A stretch of 43,023 bases of DNA, from positions 1 through 43,023 of the forward strand of contig JAGWNT010000027.1 in NCBI GenBank assembly GCA_028871195.1, given 5' to 3'. The notes beneath the pieces are model-generated. The model made no database searches. It was given only the letters and a program-made list of their open reading frames with translations, and was not told where the DNA came from. The first letter of the stretch is position 1. Each line of letters starts with the position of its first letter. This DNA is from REEB85 sp018971455 (GTDB taxonomy: Bacteria; Pseudomonadota; Alphaproteobacteria; Acetobacterales; Acetobacteraceae). Of this stretch, positions 7,938-16,853 are shown in pieces. The translations under genes were made by a program, and so were the position numbers.

Positions 7938-9140
7938 TCAGTGCAGCCCTTGGCAGAAATGCTGGATCCGGGTGCAGGCCTCGCGCAGACTCTCCGTGTC
8001 CGTTGCGTAGCTGATGCGGAAATGGCCCGGATACATGAAGGCCGCGCCATGCACCGCGGCCACCCCCTCCTCGTCGAGCAGGGCGAGCACGAAGCTCTCA
8101 TCGTCGGTGATCTTCGCACCCTTGCGGCTGGTCTTGCCAATGCAGCCATGCACTGAGGGGAAGACGTAGAACGCGCCTTCGGGCTTGTGGCAGCTGATGC
8201 CCGGCGCGGCATTGAGCATGTCCACCACGAGGTCGCGCCGCTCGCGATAGACGCCAACCATCTCGCCGATGAAATCCTGCGGCCCCTTCAGGGCCGCCAG
8301 GGCCGCGGCCTGCGAGACCGAGGAGGTGTTCGAGGTCGATTGCGATTGCAGCTTGTCGAGCGCCTTGATCAAGGCAAGCGGCCCGCCGGCGAAGCCGATG
8401 CGCCAGCCCGTCATGGCATAAGCCTTGGAGCAGCCATTCATCGTCAGCGTGCGCTCGCGCAGCCGCGGCTCCACCTCGACGATGGTGGCCGGCTTGAACC
8501 CGTCATAGGCGAGCTTTTCGTAGATGTCATCGGTGAAGATCCACACATCCGGATGCCGCAGCAGCACGTCGCAGATGGCGCGCAGCTCGGCGGCCGAATA
8601 GGCCGCGCCGGTCGGGTTGCAGGGATTGTTGAGGAAGAACCACTTGGTCTTCGGCGTGATCGCCGCCTCCAGATCCTCGGCGCGCAGCTTGAAGCCGTTA
8701 TTCTGCCCGCACGGCACGAAGACCGGCGTGCCGTCGGCCAGCGTCACGATGTCCGGGTAGCTCACCCAGCATGGCGTCGGGATGATCGCCTCGTCGCCCT
8801 TGTTCAGCGTGGCGACCATGGCATTGAAGATCACCTGCTTGCCGCCGGTGGAGACGATGATCTCTTCCGGCTTGTAGTCGAGCCCGCTGTCGCGCCGGAA
8901 CTTCTCGGCGACCGCCTTGCGCAGCGCCATGGTGCCGGAGACGTCGGTGTATTTCGTCTCGCCCGCCTGGATCGCCGCGATCGCCGCGTCCTTGACGAAT
9001 TGCGGGGTGTCGAAATCCGGCTCTCCGGCGGACAGGCTGATGATGTCGCGGCCCTCGGCCTTGAGCGCCCGCGCCTTGGTCGAGATGGCGATCGTCTGGC
9101 TCGGGCTGATGCGGTCGAGGCGGTCGGCGGTCAGGTGCAT
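7938..9140 (-). CDS. Class I pyridoxal-phosphate aminotransferase (aspartate aminotransferase-like), copy 1
   Basis: This 400-residue paralogue of the next gene has NNPCNPTG (171-178), Asp204-Asp205, Tyr207, Lys239 in CSKAYAMTGWRIG and the terminal FRISYAT. The loop reads CNPTG where the other copy has NNPTG, and the residue 122-124 region reads TPC rather than APY, so the substrate pocket differs. It is the first gene of a six-gene minus-strand operon running to the DapA-like gene. The ATG at 9140 is used because homologous N-termini begin here; an in-frame extension to 9200 crosses the predicted promoter. The ribosome-binding site is weak. It is divergent from the EamA transporter. Confidence 0.92.
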   Translation of the reverse strand: MHLTADRLDRISPSQTIAISTKARALKAEGRDIISLSAGEPDFDTPQFVKDAAIAAIQAGETKYTDVSGTMALRKAVAEKFRRDSGLDYKPEEIIVSTGGKQVIFNAMVATLNKGDEAIIPTPCWVSYPDIVTLADGTPVFVPCGQNNGFKLRAEDLEAAITPKTKWFFLNNPCNPTGAAYSAAELRAICDVLLRHPDVWIFTDDIYEKLAYDGFKPATIVEVEPRLRERTLTMNGCSKAYAMTGWRIGFAGGPLALIKALDKLQSQSTSNTSSVSQAAALAALKGPQDFIGEMVGVYRERRDLVVDMLNAAPGISCHKPEGAFYVFPSVHGCIGKTSRKGAKITDDESFVLALLDEEGVAAVHGAAFMYPGHFRISYATDTESLREACTRIQHFCQGLH

Positions 9141-9171
9141 AATGACATTCCGGCGATTTGTGCGGGGGCGC

Positions 9172-9200
9172 ACCCTATCGCCCCGGGTGCAGCCCGGCAA
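9172..9200 (-). promoter_or_regulatory. Predicted sigma-70 promoter for the aminotransferase operon
   Basis: On the minus strand TTGCCG (9200-9195) and TAGGGT (9177-9172) are separated by exactly 17 nt, a good match for an alphaproteobacterial housekeeping promoter. Transcription would begin near 9165, leaving a leader of about 25 nt before the ATG at 9140. This is a by-eye prediction in GC-rich DNA. Confidence 0.4.
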
Positions 9201-9262
9201 CCCGGATTGCCGCCGGGAAAGCGGGCGGCTAGCCTCGCCGCCGCCCTCGAAAGTAGGAAAAC

Positions 9263-10141
9263 ATGCCGCCCAGGCTGCTCGACCGCGTGGCGCCGCTGGC
9301 CTTCGTGCTGCTCTGGAGTTCCTCCTTCATCGCCGCCAGGGTCGGGCTCAACCACATCACCCCGCTGCTCTTCGTCGCGCTGCGCATGGTGGTCTGCGCC
9401 GTTGTCCTGGTCGGCGCCATGGTGGTGCTGCGGCGGCCCTGGCACGTGCTGCGCGGCCGCTGGCTGCATTGCGCAGTGGCCGGGGTGCTGATCAACGCCG
9501 TGCTGCTGATGACCGCCCATGTCGCGATGACGCACATCCAGGCGGCTCCGATCGCCCTCGTCCAGACCCTCAACCCGCTCCTCACCGCCCTCTTGGCCAG
9601 CCGGCTGCTAGGCGAGCGCCTGGCGCCCCGGCAATGGCTCGGCCTCCTTCTCGGCATGACCGGGGTGGTGATGATCGTGGGCCTGGCCGCCACGCGCAGC
9701 ACGGTCGAACTGGGCGGGCTGCTGCTGACCACGGCGGGCGTGCTCAGCCTGTGCGCCGGCACGCTGTATTTCGGCCGCTTCTGCCGCGGCGTGCCGATGC
9801 TGCCCAACGCGGCGGTGCAGTTCACCGCCTCGGCCATCGTCTGCCTGCTCGGCATGCTGGCCTTCGAACACCCGCGCGCGCATTGGAGCCCCGGCGCCAT
9901 CGCCGCCATCGCCTGGAACGTGGCCGGCGTGTCGCTGGGCGGCATGGCGCTCTATTTCGTCATGCTGACGCGCGGCACCGCGGCGCGCACCACCGCCAAT
10001 TTCTACCTGGTGCCCGGCGTTGCCGCCCTGCTCGCCTGGGCTGTGCTCGGCGAGCGGCTGGGCCCGGTGACGATCGGCGGGCTCGCCGTCGCCTCGCTGG
10101 GCTGCTGGCTGGTCAGGCGACGCCAGCCAGGGCCCGGCTGA
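9263..10141 (+). CDS. EamA/DMT-family transporter
   Basis: This 292-residue membrane protein has ten predicted hydrophobic segments in two EamA repeats. The first begins LAFVLLWSSSFIAARVGL and ends with the SRLLGERL signature; the second ends with AVLGERLGPVTIGG. Drug/metabolite transporters of this kind commonly export amino acids or related metabolites across the inner membrane, so it could serve the divergent amino-compound cluster, though that is only inference from position. AGGAAAAC precedes the ATG. It is convergent with the MFS gene, with 7 nt between the stops. Confidence 0.9.
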   Translation: MPPRLLDRVAPLAFVLLWSSSFIAARVGLNHITPLLFVALRMVVCAVVLVGAMVVLRRPWHVLRGRWLHCAVAGVLINAVLLMTAHVAMTHIQAAPIALVQTLNPLLTALLASRLLGERLAPRQWLGLLLGMTGVVMIVGLAATRSTVELGGLLLTTAGVLSLCAGTLYFGRFCRGVPMLPNAAVQFTASAIVCLLGMLAFEHPRAHWSPGAIAAIAWNVAGVSLGGMALYFVMLTRGTAARTTANFYLVPGVAALLAWAVLGERLGPVTIGGLAVASLGCWLVRRRQPGPG

Positions 10142-10148
10142 TCGGTCC

Positions 10149-11372
10149 CTACGCGGCCGGCGGCGCGGCCTCGCCGGTCATCGCCACGTCATGCGCCTCC
10201 ACGCCGAAGCCAACCAGCAGCGCGATCAGCACCGCGACCGTGCCGGCGACGCCGGCCAGCGCCCAGCTGTAGTTATGGCCCATGCGCTCGCCGATACCGG
10301 CCTGCAGTGTGGCGTTGTAGGAGGCGAGGAAATTGCCGAGCTGATAGACGACGCCCGGGAAGGTGGCACGGATCGCCGGCGGCGAGAGCTCGTTCAGATG
10401 CGCCGGAATGACGCCCCACGCGCCCTGGACGCAGATCTGCATCAGGAAGGCGCCGAGCCCGAGCATGACCGGCGAGTCCGAAAACGCCCAGAGGGGCAGC
10501 ACCGGCAGCGACAGCAGCGCCGCCAGCACGATCGTCACCCGCCGCCCGATCACCTGCGATAGCGCGCCGAACGCAATGCCGCCGATGATCGCCCCGGCAT
10601 TGTAGATCAGCGCGATGTTGGTGATGGTGGCGTGCGAGAACTTATGCTGCACGCCGAGGAAGGCGCTGGGATAGAGATCCTGCGTGCCATGGCTGAAGAA
10701 GTTGAAGGCCATCATCATGACAACGGCGTAGATGGTCAGGCCGAGATGGTTCTTCAGCACCGTGCCGATGCCGGGCTGGCTGCGCCGCTCGGCCGCCCGG
10801 GCCCGCCAGTCCGGGCTCTCCGGCACATTGCGGCGGATATAGAGTACCAGCAGCGCCGGCGCCGCGCCGATCATGAACATGCCGCGCCAGCCGACCAGCG
10901 GGTAGAACACGCCGAACACGATGGTGGCCAGGAAATAGCCCGACGGGTAGCCCGATTGAAGCAGCCCGGAGACCCAGCCGCGCCACTTCGGCGGAATGGT
11001 CTCCATCGTCAGCGAACTGCCGATGCCCCACTCGCCGCCCATGGCGATGCCGAACAGGGCACGCAGGATCATGAAGCTGAACAGCGTCGGCGCCAGGCCG
11101 GAGGCGAATTCGAGGGCCGAGAAGCACAGCACGTTGGCCATCAGCAGCGGCCGCCGCCCGAACCGGTCGGCGAGCTGGCCGAAGATAAAGGCGCCGAGCG
11201 CCCGCATCGCCAGCGTCAGCGTGATCGCCACCGTCACCGAGGTGATGCTGACGCCGAAGGTCTTGGAGATATCCTGGAGCACGAAGATCAGGATGAAGAA
11301 ATCGAACGCATCGAGCGTCCAGCCCAGATAGGCGGCCACCACCACGCGGCGGGCCTGGGATGTATCGGACAT
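10149..11372 (-). CDS. MFS transporter, sialate/lactate-H+ symporter (SHS)-like
   Basis: This 407-residue major facilitator has about 12 membrane segments, the loop 2-3 motif GQLADRFGRRP (G-x-x-x-D-R-x-G-R-R), and an N-terminus GWTLDAFDFFILIFVL typical of the SHS group (NanT, JEN1-like lactate carriers) and related aromatic-acid carriers. MAMGGEWGIG-type sequence (GIAMGGEWGIG) in segment 4 and the long central loop agree. The substrate is probably a monocarboxylate or sugar acid taken up with protons. A strong CAGGAGG precedes the ATG at 11372. A catabolic link to the DapA/NAL-family gene upstream is possible but not shown. Confidence 0.85.
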   Translation of the reverse strand: MSDTSQARRVVVAAYLGWTLDAFDFFILIFVLQDISKTFGVSITSVTVAITLTLAMRALGAFIFGQLADRFGRRPLLMANVLCFSALEFASGLAPTLFSFMILRALFGIAMGGEWGIGSSLTMETIPPKWRGWVSGLLQSGYPSGYFLATIVFGVFYPLVGWRGMFMIGAAPALLVLYIRRNVPESPDWRARAAERRSQPGIGTVLKNHLGLTIYAVVMMMAFNFFSHGTQDLYPSAFLGVQHKFSHATITNIALIYNAGAIIGGIAFGALSQVIGRRVTIVLAALLSLPVLPLWAFSDSPVMLGLGAFLMQICVQGAWGVIPAHLNELSPPAIRATFPGVVYQLGNFLASYNATLQAGIGERMGHNYSWALAGVAGTVAVLIALLVGFGVEAHDVAMTGEAAPPAA

Positions 11373-11500
11373 GTCGCCTCCTGCCGAAGCGGCCGGCTTG
11401 CGGACGAGCGGGGCAGCCGCAACCCGCCGGTTCGCGGTATGATTTCAGTGTTGTGACAGTTTGCCAAGACCAGGCGCGATGACTAGGCTCCGGGCGTCGT

Positions 11501-12583
11501 ATGCCAGACACCACCGCCCCCCCCCGCGTCAGCGTGCTGATGACGACCTGGAACGGCGCGGGCTTCATCGCCGAGAGCATCGCCAGCATCCTGGCGCAGG
11601 ATTTCTCCGATTTCGAACTCGTCGTGATCGATGACGGATCGACCGACGACACCCCGGCCATCCTGACCGCCATCGCCGATCCGCGCCTGCGCGTCCTGCG
11701 CCCGCCGCACAATCTCGGCATCGCCGGCGCCCGCAATTTCGGCTTTGCCGCCTGCCGCGCGCCCTATGTCGCGGCCCTGGACCATGACGATATCAGCCTG
11801 CCCGGGCGCCTCGCCGCCCAGTTCGCCTATCTGGAGCGCACCCCCGGAATCGTGCTGGTCGGCAGCGACATCAGCATCCGCGAGGGCGGCCGCGAGCGCG
11901 CCAGCGGCCATGCCGGGGGCGCCCCGCCCTCGCTGATGCGCTGGCTGCTGCATATCGACAACCCGCTGACCTATTCCTCGGTCATGCTACGTACATCGGC
12001 GGTGCGCGCGCTCGGCGCGTTCATGCGGGCCGACCGCGCCCCGGCCGATGATTTCGATCTTTATCACCGCCTCCTGCGCGTCGGCGAGATCGCCCGGCTG
12101 GAAGAGGTGCTGACGATCTACCGCTGGCACGCCACCAACGCGTCCCACGCCCAGGGCGCGGCGCTGGTCGCCATGGCGGTGGACGTGCTGGCCGAAGCCT
12201 GCACGCCCTGGTTCGGTCCCGCCGCCGGCGAGGCGGCGCGGCTGGTGATCTGGCACCTCTCCGAGCGCCACCCGGCGACCGACCGCGCCACGCTCGCCCG
12301 GCTCGGCGAGGTTCTGGAGCGGCTTCTCGCCGGCTTCTGCGCCACCCACCCCATGCCTCCGGCCACGCGCGCGGCCATCGCGCGGGCGGCGGGCCGCGCC
12401 TGGTGGGGCGCGGTGCGCGCGGCGGTGCGCAGCGGCCATCCGGCCCTGCTTGCCGAACACCGGCGCGCCGTCACGCTGCGCACCGCCTTCCGCCCCACCC
12501 TGCCCGACCGCCTGGCCTCCTGCGCGATCGGCGGCGTTCGCGGCGCGCGGCACTCAATTCAAGACCGTTTCAACCGACCCTAG
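11501..12583 (+). CDS. Family 2 glycosyltransferase
   Basis: This 360-residue protein begins with a GT-A fold: VSVLMTTWNGAGF, IDDGSTDD (43-50), the NLGIAGARNFG nucleotide-sugar segment and a DHDD metal motif at 94-97. The C-terminal 150 residues are rich in Ala and Arg with no further recognised domain. It probably adds a sugar to a surface glycan or lipid; there are no other glycan genes close by except the sulfotransferase at 4643. A run of nine C (11517-11525) lies in codons 6-9, so a one-base slip would kill the protein. There is no good ribosome-binding site before the ATG. It is divergent from the MFS gene and convergent with the reductase at 12704; the 120-nt convergent gap shows only a weak 7-bp dyad (12613-12619/12645-12651). 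Confidence 0.88.
   Translation: MPDTTAPPRVSVLMTTWNGAGFIAESIASILAQDFSDFELVVIDDGSTDDTPAILTAIADPRLRVLRPPHNLGIAGARNFGFAACRAPYVAALDHDDISLPGRLAAQFAYLERTPGIVLVGSDISIREGGRERASGHAGGAPPSLMRWLLHIDNPLTYSSVMLRTSAVRALGAFMRADRAPADDFDLYHRLLRVGEIARLEEVLTIYRWHATNASHAQGAALVAMAVDVLAEACTPWFGPAAGEAARLVIWHLSERHPATDRATLARLGEVLERLLAGFCATHPMPPATRAAIARAAGRAWWGAVRAAVRSGHPALLAEHRRAVTLRTAFRPTLPDRLASCAIGGVRGARHSIQDRFNRP
11517..11525 (+). repeat. Nine-C homopolymer in glycosyltransferase codons 6-9
   Basis: Nine consecutive C residues encode part of Ala-Pro-Pro-Arg right after the start of the glycosyltransferase. Tracts of this length near the 5' end of surface-glycan genes are the classical substrate of slipped-strand phase variation, but alanine/proline codons in a GC-rich genome make such runs by chance too. 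Confidence 0.6.
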
Positions 12584-12703
12584 GATGCCCGCCGGGCCGG
12601 ACGCCGGTGCAACGGGAGCCGCCATGGCCGACCGGTTCGATCACGCTCCCGGTCGCGCCGCAGCTGCTCTGGGACCAATTGGCGAAAGGACGATGGCGCG
12701 GCG

Positions 12704-13717
12704 CTACTCCGGCCCCACGCGCACCACCATCTTGCCGAAATTGGCGCCGCGCAGGACCATCCGCAGCGCCTCCGGGGCGCTCTCCAGCCCCTCGATGACC
12801 GTCTCGCGCCAGCGCAGGCTGCCCTCCTGCACCCAGGGCGCCGCCAGCGCGCGCCACTCGGCAAAGCGTTCGGGCTTGTCGGAGACGATCAGCCCTTCGA
12901 TGCGCAGCCGCTTGCCGACCACCGACATGAGGTTGGGCCCGGGCTGCAATTCGGTGTCGTTGTATTGCGCCACCATGCCGCACATCACCATGCGGCCGAA
13001 GGTGTTGAGCTGGGCGAAGGCGGCCTGCTGCACCGCGCCGCCGACATTCTCGAAATAGACGTCGATGCCGGCCGGGCAGGTATCGGCCAGCGCGCGGGAG
13101 AAATGCGCCACGCGGTGATCGACGCAGGCATCGAAGCCCAGCGCCTCCTGCACCCACAGGCACTTGTCCGGCCCGCCGGCCACGCCTACCACCCGCGCGC
13201 CGGCGCGCTTGGCAAGCTGCCCGGCCACCGAGCCCACCGCCCCCGACGCCGCCGAGATCACCACCGTCTCGCCCGGCTTGGGCTGGCCGATATCCTTCAT
13301 GCCCGAATAGGCCGTCGTCCCCGGCATGCCGAGCACGCCCAGATAGGCCGAAAGCGGCGCGGCGCCGCGCGCGATGGGCGTCAGCTGGGCCGCCGGCACC
13401 ACGCAATGGGATTGCCACAGCCGCGCGCCCAGCGCGATGTCGCCCGGCTTGAAGGCGGGGCTTTCGGAGGCCACCACCTCGCCGATGCTCTCGCCGGTCA
13501 TCGGCGCGTCGATCTGCACCGGGGCGGCGTAGGATTTGCGGTCCGACAGCCGTCCGCGCATGTACGGATCGATCGACAGGTAGATCGTCCGCACCAGAAC
13601 CTCGCCCGCGGCGAGGGCCGGCACCACCTCCTCGATCACCTCGAAATCATCGGGCGCGGGCTCGCCGCTCGGCCGCCGGCGCAGCACCACCGAGCGGCGC
13701 ATCAGGATGTCGCTCAT
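12704..13717 (-). CDS. NADP-dependent MDR oxidoreductase (prostaglandin reductase/CurA-like)
   Basis: This 337-residue protein belongs to the zinc-free medium-chain dehydrogenase/reductase branch that reduces alpha,beta-unsaturated ketones or aldehydes with NADPH. Diagnostic stretches are LSIDPYMRGRL (about 47-57), GMPGTTAYSGM and the dinucleotide-binding loop SAASGAVGSVAGQLAK. The zinc-ligand cysteines of the neighbouring alcohol dehydrogenase are absent. Its ATG overlaps the stop of that dehydrogenase by 4 nt, so the two form an operon and may act in sequence on an unsaturated aldehyde/alcohol. Confidence 0.9.
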   Translation of the reverse strand: MSDILMRRSVVLRRRPSGEPAPDDFEVIEEVVPALAAGEVLVRTIYLSIDPYMRGRLSDRKSYAAPVQIDAPMTGESIGEVVASESPAFKPGDIALGARLWQSHCVVPAAQLTPIARGAAPLSAYLGVLGMPGTTAYSGMKDIGQPKPGETVVISAASGAVGSVAGQLAKRAGARVVGVAGGPDKCLWVQEALGFDACVDHRVAHFSRALADTCPAGIDVYFENVGGAVQQAAFAQLNTFGRMVMCGMVAQYNDTELQPGPNLMSVVGKRLRIEGLIVSDKPERFAEWRALAAPWVQEGSLRWRETVIEGLESAPEALRMVLRGANFGKMVVRVGPE

Positions 13718-14775
13718 GCCGCGTCCGCCTTCAGCACGATCCGCCCGACCACCTTGCCGTCGCGCAGCCGCATCAGCGCCGCATTGGCCTCGCGCTGGGG
13801 CATGGTGGTGACGGGCAGCTTCTGCACGTCGCCCGCCTGGGCGAGCGCCACCAGCTCGCGCAGCTCCTTCGGGTTGCCGACATAGCTGCCCTGGACGGTG
13901 AGCGCGCGGATCGCCATCAGCGGCAGCGGCAGCGTCAGCTCGCCACCGAACAGGCCAACCTGCACCAGCTTGCCGCCCTTGCGCAGCGCGTCAAAGGCAA
14001 AGCGCGCCGTCGCGGTGCCGTTCACCAGGTCGATGATGGCGCCCGGCTGGCCGCCGCATGCCTCGACGATGCGCGCCGTCACGCCCTCGCCCGACCCGTC
14101 CACCGTCCGGCTCGCCCCGGCCTGGGCGGCGGCGGCGCGCTTTTCTGCGCTGATATCGACGACGACGATGGCGCGATGCTTCAGCGCCTTGAGCACGGCG
14201 ATCGCGTTCAACCCCAGCCCACCCGCGCCGACCAGCACGATCGGCTCGTCGGCGGGCATCGGCATCACCTTCCTGATGGCCGAGAACACGGTGATGCCGG
14301 AGCAGGCATAGGTCGCCGCCACCGCCGGGTCGAGCGCCCCGGGATCGACCAGATGGCGCGGGTGCGGCGCCACCACGTGCGTGCCGTAGCCGCCATTCTG
14401 ATAAACGCCGATGCTCTTCGGCGTCAGGCACATATTGTCCTCCTCCGCCAGGCACGCGGCACAGGTGCCGCAGCCCACCCAGGGGAAGACGATGCGGATA
14501 TCGCCGATTTTCACGCCCTTGGCATCCGGCCCGAGCTTGACCACCCGGCCGACGATCTCGTGGCCCATGGCGATCGGCAGGCTGAGGCCGCGATCCTTGA
14601 GGTTCATCACCTTGCCGCCGCCCAGGTCGTAGCGTCCCTCCCAGATATGCAGGTCGGAGTGGCAGACGCCGCAATAGGTCGTCTCCAGCAGCACCTGGGT
14701 GCCGGCCGGCTCCGGCGTCGGCAGTTCGATCTCCTGCAGCGGAGCCTCATTCTCGACCACGGCCCAGGCGCGCAT
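13714..14775 (-). CDS. Zinc-dependent alcohol dehydrogenase, NAD(P)-binding
   Basis: This 353-residue alcohol dehydrogenase of the zinc MDR family has catalytic zinc ligands around CGVCHSD (Cys35) and GHE (His72-Glu73), the structural zinc set Cys102, Cys105, Cys108 and Cys116, and the Rossmann motif VLVGAGGLGLNA. Substrate is unknown; similar enzymes oxidise primary or aromatic alcohols. The ATG at 14775 has GGGAGA seven bases upstream, within one arm of a perfect inverted repeat; an extension to 14835 would run through the predicted promoter and is rejected. It is the first gene of the two-gene operon with the NADP reductase. Confidence 0.92.
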   Translation of the reverse strand: MRAWAVVENEAPLQEIELPTPEPAGTQVLLETTYCGVCHSDLHIWEGRYDLGGGKVMNLKDRGLSLPIAMGHEIVGRVVKLGPDAKGVKIGDIRIVFPWVGCGTCAACLAEEDNMCLTPKSIGVYQNGGYGTHVVAPHPRHLVDPGALDPAVAATYACSGITVFSAIRKVMPMPADEPIVLVGAGGLGLNAIAVLKALKHRAIVVVDISAEKRAAAAQAGASRTVDGSGEGVTARIVEACGGQPGAIIDLVNGTATARFAFDALRKGGKLVQVGLFGGELTLPLPLMAIRALTVQGSYVGNPKELRELVALAQAGDVQKLPVTTMPQREANAALMRLRDGKVVGRIVLKADAA

Positions 14776-14781
14776 CTGTGT

Positions 14782-14814
14782 TCTCCCATCCGGCGTTTCC
14801 CGGCGGATGGGAGA
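14782..14814 (-). promoter_or_regulatory. Perfect 11-bp inverted repeat in alcohol dehydrogenase leader
   Basis: TCTCCCATCCG at 14782-14792 and its exact complement at 14804-14814 flank an 11-nt spacer. The proximal arm contains the dehydrogenase ribosome-binding site. A candidate promoter on the minus strand has TTGACC (14835-14830), 17 nt, then TCCCAT (14812-14807), which places the -10 in the distal arm. If that promoter is used, the transcript starts within the repeat, so the dyad would act as a DNA operator for a dimeric repressor; if transcription starts further upstream it would be an RNA hairpin hiding the ribosome-binding site. Confidence 0.55.
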
Positions 14815-14868
14815 CCGATGCGCCCGCCCGGTCAAGCCTTCCCCGGTCTGGCCGTCATGGTACGATCC

Positions 14869-15641
<773 letters not shown>

Positions 15642-15645
<4 letters not shown>

Positions 15646-16757
15646 TGCGCGATCCTCCTCAGCCACTGGTCGATGGCGACGGCGACGATGATCAGCACCC
15701 CCACGGCGAGCTCCTGCCACAGCACGTCCACCCCGGCCAGCGCCAGGCCGTTGCGGAACACGCCGACGATCAGTGCCCCGATCAGCGTGCCGATGATGGC
15801 GCCGCGGCCGCCGAACAGGCTGGTGCCGCCGATCACCACCGCGGTGATGGAGTCCAGATTGGCGGTCTGCCCCGATTGCGGGCTGACCGAGCCGATGCGC
15901 CCGATCAGCACCCAGCCGCCGAGCGCGCAGATGAACCCGGCCAGGGTATAGACGGAAAGGTAGATCCGCCGCGGGCTGATGCCGGCCAGCCTGGCCGCCT
16001 CCTCGTCATCGCCGGTGGCATAGACATGCCGCCCCCAGGCGGTGCTCGACAGCAGGTAGGCGAACAGGACGAAGAGCGCGATCATGAAGATCGAGCCATA
16101 GGTCAGCCGCGCGCCATGGACATCGATCGCGTGGCCGAACCATTGCAGCGCCGGCGCCTTGGCCTCGATATCCTCGCTGCGGATGGTCTCGCTGTTCGAG
16201 TACCACAGGTTCAGCGCGAAGAAGATGTTGAGCGTGCCGAGCGTGGCGATGAAGGGCGGCAGCCGCACCAGCGCGATGATCAGGCCGTTCACCAGCCCGC
16301 AGGCGGCGCCGACCGCGAGCCCCGCCGCAAGGGCGAGCGCCACCGGCACATGGTTGTCGATCGCCAGCCGGCCCATGACCACCGAGCTCAGCACCATGAT
16401 GGCGCCGACCGACAGATCGATGCCGGCCGTGGTAATGATCAGCGTCTGCGCGATCCCGATCACGCCGATGATCATCACCTGTTGCAGGATCAGCGAGAAA
16501 TCGAACGGGTCGAAGAAGCGATGGCCGACCAGCGTGCCGAACACGGCGATGCTGATTAGCAGCACGATGACCGGGATCGCCGTCGGGTTGGCGTGCAGGA
16601 AGCCGCGCAGGCGGCGCAGCAGCGAGGTGTCGTCTCTCTCGAAGCTCGCCACCTCGCCGGGCGCGGCGGCGAGCCCGGCCTCGTAGGTCACGCTGGTCAC
16701 GGTGGCGGTGACGATGGTGGCCGAAGGCTGTTCGGGGGTGCGCGGATCGTTTGGCAT
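15642..16757 (-). CDS. frcC: Sugar ABC importer permease (FrcC-like)
   Basis: This 371-residue RbsC-type permease has a hydrophilic N-terminal tail of about 60 residues and about ten membrane segments. Family landmarks are TAGIDLSVGAIMVLS, LPPFIATLGTLNIF, the cytoplasmic GDDEEAARLAGI loop that contacts the ATPase, and IGGTSLFGGRGAIIGT. It forms the dimeric membrane channel for the substrate delivered by the binding protein at 16854. The start at 16757 is preceded by AGGAGAAG; an upstream start at 16790 has no signal. Confidence 0.9.
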
Positions 16758-16809
16758 GTCCGGACTTCTCCTCGACAGGGATGGACTCACGGGCGGCGAG
16801 GCTCGGGCG

Positions 16810-16836
16810 CCCTCCCCGGCCCGCCGGCGGGGAGGG
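16810..16836 (-). other. GC-rich stem-loop between binding-protein and permease genes
   Basis: CCCTCCCCG (16810-16818) pairs with CGGGGAGGG (16828-16836) around a 9-nt loop in the 96-nt gap after the binding-protein gene. No run of T follows on the minus strand, so it is not a classical terminator. Such stems after the first gene often lower downstream expression or protect the upstream mRNA, giving an excess of binding protein over membrane components. Confidence 0.5.
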
Positions 16837-16853
16837 GTGCCATCAGCCGAGGG

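Noticed and set aside
12584..12703. Possible bidirectional terminator between the convergent glycosyltransferase and reductase genes
   Set aside because: Only a 7-bp dyad with a 25-nt loop and no T-run is present.
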